64,000 nucleotides of DNA. It comes from Plantago ovata (lineage: Eukaryota; Streptophyta; Magnoliopsida; Lamiales; Plantaginaceae). The DNA lies in assembly GCA_028274465.1 (NCBI GenBank), contig CM051455.1, positions 72,026,985-72,090,984 on the forward strand, in the 5' to 3' direction. The translations under genes were made by a program, and so were the position numbers. Within the stretch, counting starts at the first letter, position 1. The number at the start of each line of letters is the position of its first letter. Positions 9,367 through 20,649 of the stretch are shown here, piece by piece. The notes beneath the pieces are model-generated. The model searched no databases, had not been told where the DNA came from, and worked only from the letters and a program-made list of their open reading frames with translations.

Positions 9367-12300
9367 TTAAGCTATTTCAGAGGATTTTCTCAAAATCTCT
9401 CTTACACTCTTCTCAGCAAGTGCAGTAAATTCAACACAGTCCTTTTCGTAGTTTTCCAGAAGCCTACGGACTTGTAGTTGAAGAATTCTTGCGTTTTTGC
9501 AGGCAGTATGATGATGCTTTTCAGCATTCATTTCCATGTAATTAATTACCCACAAATGCATGCCCCAATTGCTGGCATGGAGAAGCTGTGTATCTGAAAT
9601 GCTTTTCGGATGAATCTTTCTCGGCCAGAGAAGATCTTCTTCTTGATCCTTAGCAGTGAGATAGAAGTACTCATAAGGAATCAATCCAAGTTTCTTCTTA
9701 GGTTTCTTTGTTACTGGGTCAGAGTAGTAAGCGATGCCAGGTGGTTTGATCAGATTTGGTTCTTGTTTGTATGTCTTAACAATGGCAATTCTTCTTACTT
9801 GGACCTCAAGATTCAACCATTTCCCAGCAATATTTCTTGGGAGGGATTCTTCCCTTTGCTTTCTTTGGACCTTGAGTTCAATCCATTTGAACATTTGATT
9901 CAAAATGGCTGTAGGAAAGAACTCATTCACCAGCAAGTCTTCCAGCTTTAAGATCCAGCAACCATGAATGTTTCTGATTATATTCTGAGTGGTTTCCTCA
10001 TTGCTGGCTTTTGTATATTCAATGCCGGAGCCAATAGCAATGCTGGATAGCCTTTTTTCTTCCTGTCTTTGCCTTCTTCTTCTTGTCTTAGCATTGTCTT
10101 GATCTCTTGCTGAAGAGTCAGACGAGAAATGCTTTGAGTGGCCAGACGGAGTCAAGGTTGTTAAGGGTCTAGCTCTTATGGCTTGAGCTATTGTTTGATT
10201 GTCATTATCTTCATCATCTTCTTCATTCAGATTGTGATGACTTTCAGTATGGCAAAAATCTTGAGTTTCAGCAGCAGTTTTTCTCTTTTTTGTACTTGTT
10301 GAATTCAACTCAAATTCTGCTTGCCTTTTAGAACTTTGCTCTTTTTCAACAAGCGATTCTATGGGCAGAGGCACATCAACAACAGGAGGAGGAGGGCATT
10401 GGTTTCTTTTTCTGGATCTCTTCTTTTCTTCCCCCTTAGACATGGATTGCAACATCGGGGTGATGTGCATAGAATAAAACTCATTGCAATTTTCAGCTCG
10501 AGTGCTTAAGCTGTTATACTTCATGATGATTTGTTGTTGGTCAGAATTCATTTTTGACAACTCTTTTTGAATATTCATCATGTTCTCTTCATGTCTTTTC
10601 TCTGTTGCAGCCTTCTCATCCATTAAAGTCTGAGATTTTACGAGAGCATTCTTTGCAAGTCTGAGCGCTTGACTTACATCTTCTTCATAGCTCTTGTGAT
10701 AAAGACTGATGTCTTTCTGAGCTATTGTCAAAGTTGTAGTGCGTTTCAGCACTGTAGCCAGTATCTTTCCAATGTCAAGTGGGCTCTCAGCAAGCAATGC
10801 CTCATCATGGATTTGCTTTAGTGCTAGAATTCTGGGAGTAAACTCCTCAACTATTGGGAACGGCACTAAATGTGGTGTCAAGGAATGAACTTTTAGTTCG
10901 GAAGCAAACTGATCATCCTGTAAAAGCAGCTCTGCTCTTAAAGAATCTCCTTTATAAGTGAGGTAATCAGGAGGAGGAATCTGAACAACTTTGGGGTCTA
11001 TCTTGGATTGTTCATCCTCATTTTCTGAGAAGTCGTCATCATCCTCAGATTCATCAAGTTGAGCAACTTTTAAGCCTTTGTCAGTAGCTTCATTTCCTTT
11101 TTGTTGAGTGGTTGCTGATGGCAACGCTTCAGACTCAACAACTGGAATTTCACCAGTAGTTAGTTGTTTCAATTGAGTTTGGGGCTCAATTACTGGAGTT
11201 TCGCCAGTAGTTAGGTTTAATTGAGTATGAGACTCAATTACTGGAGTTTCGCCAGTAGTAAGTGGAAGGGAGGGGACTTCCTTTGTTCTCACTCCTTAAG
11301 ATTGACCAATTTCTAGATCCTGCGTATGCCTTGCATGGATCAAGTGACTGTTTTGGAAAGCGCGTTGGTAATCTTCATCTTGTTCATCCTCATCATCAAG
11401 GTTTTCTTCAGTAACCTTGGCATCAGAAACTGGACTTTTGCCATTTTTCAAGGCAGCCCTTTTTCTGGCGTATTCTTCTTCAGTATCAGCACCTTGCACA
11501 GGTGCTTGATTTTCAGCAGTAGCAGGAGGAGGTTGAGATTCTTGCTGAGATTGTTGTTTTTCAGCTTGCTGATTGTCAGATTGAGTATTTTCATCAACTG
11601 TTAACTTCAATCCTCCAGCATCAGGACTTGGACCTTGATTGTCATCATCATCGTCTTTCTTGTCCTTGGAATCTTTCCCTTCATCATCACTGGGATCAGT
11701 GGGAATGTTCTCATCTTCTTCTTCTTCTTCTTCTTCTTCATCATCTGTCAGAATGACTAGCTCCACGTGCTTATACAAAGCAACCCTTGTCACTTCCTCT
11801 TCCTCATTTATTTTATGGGGATCAGCCACCACTGGTACAAATAGACCTTTGAGCATCACAGCTTGTTCAGCTGGAGAGGCACTCTTGAATTTGGCCTTCA
11901 TATTCTCTCTGAATTGAGAAATCAGATTGGAGCTCATTTGCTGAGAATATGTCATTTCTTCAGGAAGGATGGAGTGGACAAATGTTTTGAGCTTCAGCAG
12001 AGAAGATCTCTTTTTCTCATTTGAGAGATGAAGGTGAAGATCTGAGAAATCCATTCTCCTGTACCTTTGCCAGTTGCTGACGGACTTAGCAACTCTTGAC
12101 AAAGTTGTCCTTTTGAAGTTCAAGTATAGTTCTTCAGAACATACTTGATGATCTTCAGTGATGAGTACCACTTCAGTGGTCTCCTTTTGAGCCTGAAACA
12201 GAATGTTATTTAGATCAGGATTGGTTTGGAGAATTGTTTTAGAGTTTATATCTGAAACATGATTTACCTGCTGAGAGTCAGCAAGCTCATGTAGTACAAT

Positions 12301-14619
12301 TTCCATTCCATGAGGAGCTTGAGTAGCATCCTCCATTTGTTCATCCTGAAATAAATTGAAGTTAGACACAAGTACTAAGTTGTCAAACTTAGTTTTTATA
12401 CCAAAATTATTAACTACCTGCTGAGCAGGGAGTGTTGATTCTGGTGCAGAGGCTTCAGCAACCATCTGACTTGCATCTTGAGAAGTCTGTAGAGATAGGA
12501 TAATTTTAGCAAAAGAACAATTTTCAGAATTTGAAGTTTTACTGATGGTTGAATTAACTACCTGCTGAGGAAGGACATGTTGTGACTCAGTCCTTTCAGC
12601 ATTAACAATTTCTTCAGCTTCTTGGACTGTTTCTTCAGCAGACTTCTGGTTTTGCTCTATCTGAGAAAGCTGTTTCAGCAATCTCCCTTGTCTCTGAAAT
12701 GACAAGTTGAGCAGAAGCATCTTGACCTTTAAGCTCACTGCTTGTCATGAAGAGATCAATTGACTTGTTGGATGATTCTTCAATTTCCAACTCCATTTGT
12801 TTGCTTAAATTTTCCAGTTAAGCTGGACTTTGTCAATTGATGTCTTGGGTGAACTTGGGCCAGTATTCTCAGCATTACGAGATGCGTCGTTGAATAATGC
12901 TTCTTGAGTTTCTGCAACTTCAGGGACTGGAACCATTGCTATTTCAGCAACTGGTCCTTCAGCAAGCGTTGTTTCAGCAACCTGATGAGTTGCTTGTTCA
13001 GCAACCATCTTTTCAGCAGCATCAGCAAGTGCCGCTCTTTGCAGATCATTAGCAATGTCACTTGCTGGTCTCAAAGTTGGATCATCTGGAATATCTACAA
13101 TGTAGATATCTGGGACTTGGGCAGGAATTTCATTTCCACTGCCTTGAGGTCTATCTTCAGTAGAATTATCAACATTAAGTTGATTGTTGAAGGCTTCCGC
13201 AAACACTTCAACATTGCTGACATATGCTTCAGTAATTACATCAGCAACATCTACTGGCAAATGCGTTTCAGCATTTGTCTGGGAATTGACTGAGGAGTCT
13301 TGGACATCAGGGACTGACTGGTGAGCCAGTGTTTTCTTCCTTTTGTTGCTTGTCCGTTTCCTCTTAGGTACGGGATTTGCTGATGACGCTGCAGTCTGAG
13401 TGTCATCATCAGCTTTCCTCTTTTTCTTGTTAGATTTCTCTAGTTTCCCAGAGTCATCTATAGTTGCATTTTCAGCAACTGGTGTTGTACACGTACCTTG
13501 TTGATTTTCTACAGCAGTTTCATTTGTGTTACCACCACCAACAACAGTTTCATCTCTAAGTTGCTGAGTGGTAACATCTGCAGCTGTTGTATACCTTTCT
13601 TGCTGGCTTGTGCTGACAACATTTGCAGTTGTTGTCTTCTTAGTTTTCTTTCCAGCAATCTTAGGTACATTCTGCTTGTAGAAAGATCTTCCCACATTGC
13701 ACACAGATTTCTTGATTGGCAATGGGTTTCTTAGCTGAATCCTGAAATGTTCAAGGATATAGCATATCTTGATTCCATAAATAACTGGAAAGGAAGGTGA
13801 GACCTTGTTGTCTTCTACCTTTACCTTGAACTTAGTAACACAATCAACAAGCCTGTTGAAAATGTACTTAGCCTAGTTAAGTTCCGTTTTATTTTCATAG
13901 ATATGCATGAGCAATGGCCATCTTCTCAGGCCTACTTGGTCAATTCCTCCAACTTGGGAGTCAAGAACTTTTATTAGTAGCAGAGCTACTAGACCAAGTG
14001 AAAGGCAGAGATGCTTTCTCTTAACGTGCTTTGTCCAAGTCACGGGAGCTATCTCGCCTTTCTTCATTTTCTCATTTCTGACGTCACTGTAAAAAGCTTC
14101 AATTTCTTCGTCAGCGGCAGTGACGTCATCTTCAGTTCCAGTGGTTGGAATCTGAAAAATTTCCGCTAAATCAGTCCATTTCAGGACGATTTGCGTGTTC
14201 TGAACATAAGTAAGGATTACTTTTTAAGTGACTCCATTACTGTCTGTAAGGGACTGGATTTCTGCATTGTTGTAGAATTCCATTGTATCAATCATGCTCA
14301 CATGCTTAGTGCGAGCAGAGATAAAGTTCATGACGCCTTGCTGCTTGATAAACTTAAGCGCCTCTTCATTTTGGTCATCAAGTTCTTGTTCATAAAAGTA
14401 CCTAATGTACTTTTCTTTTGCAAATCCTCCCCATTGCATCAACATCTCACACTTTGCAGTGTCAAGATATGACGGAGTCATAGGTTTTTCTGTGATTCGG
14501 TCGTTTTTCACAACTTTCGTTGTGTTTGTGGCCGGAGTAGTCACCGGAGCAATGCGTGTTTCAGCACTGTCAACCTTTGACGACTTTGAGGACTTTGATA
14601 ACTGTCTCTTGGGAGCCAT
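9367..14619 (-). pseudogene. Large third ORF region (ORF3) of Copia A, downstream of pol
   Basis: Starts MAPKRQLSKSSKSSKV at 14619 and lies 897 nt after the pol end. Blocks in order: a basic N-terminus; a conserved globular part (YLDTAKCEMLMQWGGFAKEK; about 13.9 kb SLGLVALLLIKVLDSQVGG, a hydrophobic run, then VGLRRWPLLMHIYENKTEL) resembling proteins annotated as plant transposon-associated; a low-complexity part rich in VAE/LAE repeats; an acidic run near 11.72 kb (poly-Glu, Asp/Lys-rich); three LTTGETPVIE-type repeats near 11.13-11.29 kb; and a C-terminal coiled-coil and conserved block ending at 9367. No signal peptide or clear envelope features. Copies also occur in X and C. The region has a few breaks. 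Function unknown. Confidence 0.75.
12193..12561 (-). other. Three intron-like segments in ORF3 of Copia A
   Basis: Segments 12487-12561, 12346-12417 and 12193-12267 (72-75 nt) are T-rich, begin GTAGTTAA or GTAAATC after AGCAG, and end in CAG after a pyrimidine stretch. The same three segments with the same borders occur in copy C (57470-57832). In this copy they are open in the surrounding frame, so both spliced and unspliced reading are conceivable. Splicing is inferred, not shown. Confidence 0.5.
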
Positions 14620-14755
14620 TTCGTTTTATAGAGCAAGAAAATGTGTACGAAAAGAGATAGTTTGCTTTTTGACCGGAGGTACAGTAGATTCAGGCTAGAA
14701 TTTGCAGAGAAAGGAAATGTGAGTTAAAGAATTTTGTCATTTCTCTAACTCCTTC

Positions 14756-14763
14756 TTTATATA
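14756..14763 (-). promoter_or_regulatory. Candidate internal TATA box ahead of ORF3 (copy A)
   Basis: Sense-strand CACTATATAAAGAAGG, 137 nt before the ORF3 ATG, with a pyrimidine-rich leader between. The same box stands 136 nt before the ORF3 ATG of copy C. Confidence 0.55.
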
Positions 14764-15150
14764 GTGTCTCTGGTGTGTGGAAAACTCAATCGATTTAAGC
14801 TCTCAGCAAGGGTAAAACAGAGAAACACTGGAGTTAGTGGAGCCTTTGCATTGAATGCGTAGTGGCCCACTACCTAAAACCGTCAGAGCACTCTCTCTCT
14901 TTGTTTTGTTAGCCGTTAGATAAGTAACTCCTTTTAATCAATGGCCACGATTGAATTTCATGTCATGATTATTGCGAGTTTATTTGTGTCAGTTTAACGT
15001 TACAAATTGATTTTACCGAGTTTTAAGGGAATAGATTGCTTGCTGAAATAGACAAGAATCTTTTCAGCGAGTTTGAATTATCACTCTTGATACTTGCTGA
15101 AAATTCCCCCTTACTTAGATATCTCATATTGTCTTAAGTTTAAAAGATAT

Positions 15151-15499
15151 TTCTGATTTCCCGTATAAGTAAATTCTTTTTGTACTTGAGATATCATTGG
15201 TAAAAACTGAGAGATGAGCTTTGCTCTTTTTCTGAGTTCCCGTCTCAGAAAATTTCTTTGATACTTAAATACCTGTTTCAGTATCTTTTGATTGTCTGAG
15301 TGCCCATCTCAGCAATCTTTAAGTTCTTTCTCTTACTGAGTGCCTGTCTCAGCAAGTGATCAAGTTTCCTAACAAATACCCGTTTTGAAGGAATTACTTG
15401 CTGAATGCCTGTTTCAGAAATCATGTTGTGACTTATCAATTCTTAGAAGAAATCAGTAAAATAGGAATACTTTGGCTTGCTGAATACCTGTTTCAGCAT
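15151..15499 (-). repeat. Array of seven short hairpins between pol and ORF3 (copy A)
   Basis: On the sense strand, from the pol side: 15477-15499, 15398-15420, 15333-15355, 15292-15315, 15260-15285, 15228-15252 and 15151-15173. Loops are ACAGGTA, ACAGGCA, ACAGGCA, ATGGGCA, ACAGGTA, ACGGGAA and ACGGGAA. Stem sequences differ from hairpin to hairpin but remain mostly paired, e.g. TTTTCTGAG with CTCAGAAAA and TTGCTGAG with CTCAGTAA. Order and loops match copy C. Confidence 0.8.
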
Positions 15500-15516
15500 T
15501 CTGCCAAGTATATCCC

Positions 15517-18500
15517 TTATTGAGGTAGTTCAATCAATCCAAGGTTATACCTTAGCATTGCGAACCTATTATCCGGTAGGGGCTTGGTAAAGATGTCAGC
15601 AAGCTCATCTTCAGTTCCTACTTTCACAACCTCAATATCACCTTTTTCCACATGATATCTAATGAAATGATGTCTAATATCAATGTGCTTGGTCCTAGAG
15701 TGAAACTTAGGATTTTGCGTGATTGCAATAGCACTTGTATTATCACAAAAGATTGGTGTTTTCTTTGCAGAAATACCATAATCTCTTAATTGTTGCTGAA
15801 TCCATAGGATTTGAGCTGTGCAACAACCAACTGCAATGTATTCAGATTTAGTAGATGAATTGGCGACACAGGTTTGCTTCTTGCTGAACCATGATATTAA
15901 TCTAGTACCCAAAAACTGACAAGTTCCAGAGGTACTTTTTCTATCAAGAGTTGATCCTCCATGATCAACATCAGAATAGCCAACCAATTCAAGTCCAGAA
16001 TCTGTAGGATACCATAATCCAACATTGACTGTACCTTTAACATATTTCAGTATCTTGATTGCCTTTTTGTAGTGTGATTCTCTTGGATCAGATTGGAATC
16101 TTGCACACACACAAACAGCATACTGAATGTCAGGTCTACTTGTTGTTAGATACAACAAGGAACCAATGAGCTTCCTATACTTGTGTTCTTCAACACTTTT
16201 GTCCTCTTTAGTATAGCCCAATTTGGTACCAACACTCATAGGGATCTTTTCAGGTTTGCTTCTTCTATGGTTTTAGGTTCAAATTCTGAAACAAAGCAAG
16301 AAAACAATGATTCTACTTCTACGGCAGTTGCTTCTTCAGCAAGTCCGTGAGTAGCTTTGGATCTAGTCACTTGGCGTTTATTAATATCACCAATCATATC
16401 CGTAGAGGGATGAGCTCTAATCCATTTATTAACAGGTTTCCTGTTTGTTGGATCAGGATATGTTTGCTCATCAGCATGTGACTCTTCAGTATGTACTTGT
16501 TCAGTACTACTGGGAATTTGTGTCTCTGCTGAGATTTGTTCATCAGCAACTGCTTGTTCAGCATTGCTAGATTGAGGTATTTCATCAGCAGGTACTGGAG
16601 ATTGCGTAATTTCAGCAACTTCCGGAGCAACCGCGTCTTTTCAACCGCGTCTTTAGCTGGAAATTCTTTGTCGTGAACTATATTTATCTTGTCATGACTC
16701 GGGGGAGGAGAGTCATTGTCAGAATCATCATTTAGTTCAATTGAATTGATTTGCCTAGCATCAGATTCAGTTCTTTGCTCATGTATGATTAACTTTTTCA
16801 TACATTCTGATATTTCTTCTTCAGCAGGCACACCTTGTGACTTTTCGTAGAATACAACATGCACTGATTCTTCAATCTTTTGTGCCTTTTTTTTGTAAAC
16901 TCTATAAGCTTTACTATGCAAGGAGTAGCCTAGAAATATCGCTTCGTCTGCCTTTGGTTGAAATGTTCTTAGGTATTCTCTACCATTATTAAGAACGAAA
17001 CAGTTGCAACCAAATACTGTTAGATGAGTGATGTTAGGAGGTCTTCCAACAAACAATTCATAAGGAGTTTTGTTGTATTCCTTAGTAATAAAACATTTGT
17101 TTTGAGTATAGCAGGCGGTATTAATCGCTTCAACCCAATAAGCCTCACTTATTTCAGTGTCAGCAAGCATTGTTCTTGCGGCTTCTTTCAGGGTACGATT
17201 CTTCCGTTCAGCAACACCATTTTACTGTGGTGTTCTTACTGAGGATAACTGATGTTATATACCTTTTGAGGTACAATATTCAGTTATGTACTGGTTTAAA
17301 AACTCAGTACCATGGTCTGTCCTTATGACTTTTACCTTGTCATTTTTCATGACTTCAAGCTTATTCAGCAAGTTAGGTATTTCAGTCTTGGTTTCAGATT
17401 TGTGCTTGATGAATACTACCCAAGTGAATCTTGAATAGTCATCTACCACGACTAGATCATACTTCTTACCAGCATAGCTTGTTGAAGAAGATTCAAACAA
17501 GTCCATGTGCAAGAGTTGTAAAGGTTTTGTAGTTGACGGTACTGCCTTGTTCTTGAAAGAAGATTTGGTTTGCTTTTCTTGCTGACATGCATTGCAAACA
17601 CCATCCTTCTTAAAAGTAACCCTAGGTAATCCAACTACAAGTGCCTTTTTATACAGCTTATTCAGCGTCTTGAAGTTTAGATGACTTGTTCGTTTATGCC
17701 ATAACCATGCTTTTTCAGCAAGGCAAACATGATCTGAGACAAGGCATTTTTCAACGTTTGCTGAAGACCAATCAATGGTGTACAAGCCTCCTGATCTTCT
17801 TGCAATCATTATTACCTTTTTAGTCTCAAAATCTACAAGGTTACATTCATCACTTTTAATTTCGATGAAGTATCCTTTGTCAGCAAACTGACTCATGCTG
17901 AAAAGGTTAAAGTTAAGATTTTTGACATAAAGAACTCCAGTGATGGTTATGCATCCTAACTTCACATCACCATAGCATTTTGTAGAACCAGAGCCTCCAC
18001 CAGCAAACCTTATTGTTGGACCTTTAGACCACCGTCTATAGTTTATAAGGTTATTCTTGTTGCCCGTCATGTGCTTTCCACAACCACTATCCAAGTGCCA
18101 GATCGCATCGTTTGTCTCCGTGGCTGAAGTCTGCACAATCAAGAGCAAACAAGTTAATTATCCAATGATGGATGTCCATTAACATGTTCAAGAATGCGTC
18201 CAGTGGAAACCCAAGTCTGAAGTTTTTCAACTTTGACTTGTTTTCTACTTGCTGAGGAACTAGGAGGTTTTGAGCTGAAAGACTTTTGACGCGTGCTGGT
18301 CAAATCCACCTTCTGATGTGGTGTCTTGCTCTGTTGAACTTTTTGTTGAACATACTTTTCAGTAAGTTCTTTTCTAGCAAGGTTCCTTCTAGCCCTAGCG
18401 TTGGGAGTCTTTTCAGAACTCTTAGGCTTGATTTTATTCATCTCTTTGAAGTATCTTTGCTGACTTTGCTTATACTCATAAAATATTTGACTTTGCTTGG

Positions 18501-20537
18501 TTTTGAAACCTAGTCCACTTTTCGTAGAATGCTGAGCTTTAGCTTCAGCAACCTTACTTGATTCAGGTTTGTCAGCAAAGCACTTCTGATTACTTTTAGT
18601 AATCTTGCCTTTAGTCTTAACAACTTGCTTTTCAGCAACTTGTTTGGCGGAATGCTTCACAGCATTCTTCTTCTTTCCAGTTTGCTTTTCAACAATCTGT
18701 TTTCCTTTTAAAGTCTTGTTACTTTGAGTAGCAACAGCGGGCTTTATGGTCATAGGTACTTGATTGCATGTTTCAGCAACCTTAGTTTGACCAAACTGAT
18801 AGATTTCTGGTGGACTACTATCAGCAGCACGTACAAAGGAGATAGGTGATTTATCTTTTCTTGAGATTTCTACGTTATCACCTTTGCGCGTTGCTCCTAA
18901 ACCTTCAGTCAGCGTATTACTTGCTTCCACATAGGATTTGAAATTGACTTTCATCTTTTTCATTTCTTGAATTTCAGCAAGTAACTTTAGAATTGAGGAC
19001 TGATATTCTTCCAATTCTAATGCCATTTGAGAATTTTTCTCTGCAGCCTCAGCAATCAACTTCTTAAGACGCCTTATTTCAGCATCCTTTTCTTCTGTCT
19101 CTTCCTTCAGCAAAACGTAATTTTCAGTAGTCTGCTTGGTCAGAGTTTCAGCAATTTGTAGTTTCTCTTGCTGTTTGCTGAGAGTTTTCTCAAATCTTTC
19201 GATTTCTCATTGAATCTTGTCAAGGTCAATCTCGTCTTCACTTTCTGAGTCTGAGTTAGAGGTAGAGTTGTTTACCTGACCGGCCATGAGGCAGAATTCG
19301 TAGTTCGACACATCTGGATAAGCTTCCATAGCTATTCCACAGACTTCTTTGCCAATCTCCATGTCTAGAGTGGCTTCTTCATTGTCGGTGTCTGAACTTT
19401 CATCCTCACTATCTTCGGAGCTAGTATCAATACACAGTGCATCGATTTTTGCTTGAAGCTTCCTCTTTTCATCAGCAATAAAAGGTCTTTTGAACTTCTT
19501 CTTCTTTTCAGCAGATTTCCCTTTCAGCAAAGGGCAATTAGCTTTGAAGTGTCCAGGCTTTTTGTAGTTAAAACATAGATCATTTCCAACTGCTGGTTCT
19601 TCTGATGAAGTAGCTTGCTGAGCTTGCTTGTTCAGCAAGCTAGTTTCATTCTTGTACTTATGGTAGTTGTTACCAAGATGCTTTTTCAGCTTCTCTTTTT
19701 CTTTTTGCCTTTCAAGTTCCTTAGTGATGAATTTCTTCATGTTTTTAACAAATAAAGCATTTTCATCAGCAGGCTCTTTATCATTCTTCTTTTCAGAAGA
19801 TGACGGCTTTGCAGCAAGAGCAATGTTTTGCAATTTTTCAGCAAACACATTTTCTCTTTGCTTTGTCTCATAATTGACAGTAGCAAGATGAGAAAACAAC
19901 TCTGTTGGTGTAATGTCTGGCATTCCTTGATTATAATAGAAATTCTGAGTGTGGATCCATTCTTGATTCAGACTTCTGATGATAGTTTTCACTTTCTCAG
20001 AATCTGAGTAGAGGTTTCCAACACCCAATGCTGCCATTTCACTAACAAGAGTTGTGAATCTGAAGTCCAAGTCTTCCAGTGACTCGTTTGTACCTTGCTT
20101 AAGTTTTGAAACTTTAATTTAAGTACTTCAAGTTTGTTTTCCTTGGTTTTGTCAGATCCAGCACAAAGATCTTGAACCATTTTCCAAGCCTCTTTTGCAG
20201 TCTTAGCACCCCACAGTTTGCACTGTATGGTATCCGGAGTTGATCTAATGATGATATTTCTTGATTGGACATCAAGACGGAATCTCTTAGCTTCGTCAGA
20301 AGTCCATTCCTCTCTTGCTTTTGGCACAACCGTATCTGATGGTTCGCCTAGAATGGTTTCCTTCCAAGCTTCAGTGGTCTTGTGAGGGAAACTCCTTTCA
20401 ATCTTAGTGATCTTGATAGGTCCATCATTAATGACGGTTACCATCTCATCACTAATGGCGTCAAGATGTAGCATCATGTTGTTTCGCCATTTCTCGTAAT
20501 TTTCCAGCTTCAGCAAGGGAGCATCTCCTAAAGACAT
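15517..20537 (-). pseudogene. gag-pol region of Copia A (broken)
   Basis: Sense order from 20537: gag (MSLGDAPLLKLENYEKWRNN; zinc-knuckle region near 19.57 kb, CX4-type spacing around KKPGHFKANC); a Lys/Gln-rich coiled-coil tail to 18154; protease-like DSGCGKHMTG near 18.08 kb; integrase with the HHCC region and VVVDDYSRFTWVVF and RTDHGTEF core motifs (17255-17700); an acidic linker; and RNase H with DVDHGGSTLDRKSTSG and TKPLPDNRF near the end. It has multiple breaks. In an intact element this would be one Gag-Pol precursor cut by its own protease and would drive reverse transcription and integration. Confidence 0.88.
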
Positions 20538-20635
20538 CCTGTCAGCAAAGCACTACCAAACTGATCAAGTGAGAGTGATTTACGGAAAGCACCTAAGGGG
20601 ATCTAGGTTCAGTGCAGAAGGCTAAAGAACCTCCT

Positions 20636-20647
20636 GCTCTGATACCA
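20636..20647 (-). other. Primer-binding site of Copia A (tRNA-Met type)
   Basis: Sense-strand TGGTATCAGAGC two bases after the 5' LTR, the usual initiator-tRNA-Met complement in plant Copia elements. Confidence 0.88.
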
Positions 20648-20649
20648 CT

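Noticed and set aside
9367-14619. Reading ORF3 as a retrovirus-type envelope gene
   Set aside because: No signal peptide, cysteine-rich ectodomain or clear C-terminal anchor; only one hydrophobic run, and the globular block looks transposon-associated.
20636-20647. tRNA gene at the primer sites (also 38399, 39850, 60645)
   Set aside because: Only 12-19 nt complementary to tRNA 3' ends, placed right after LTRs; no tRNA fold.
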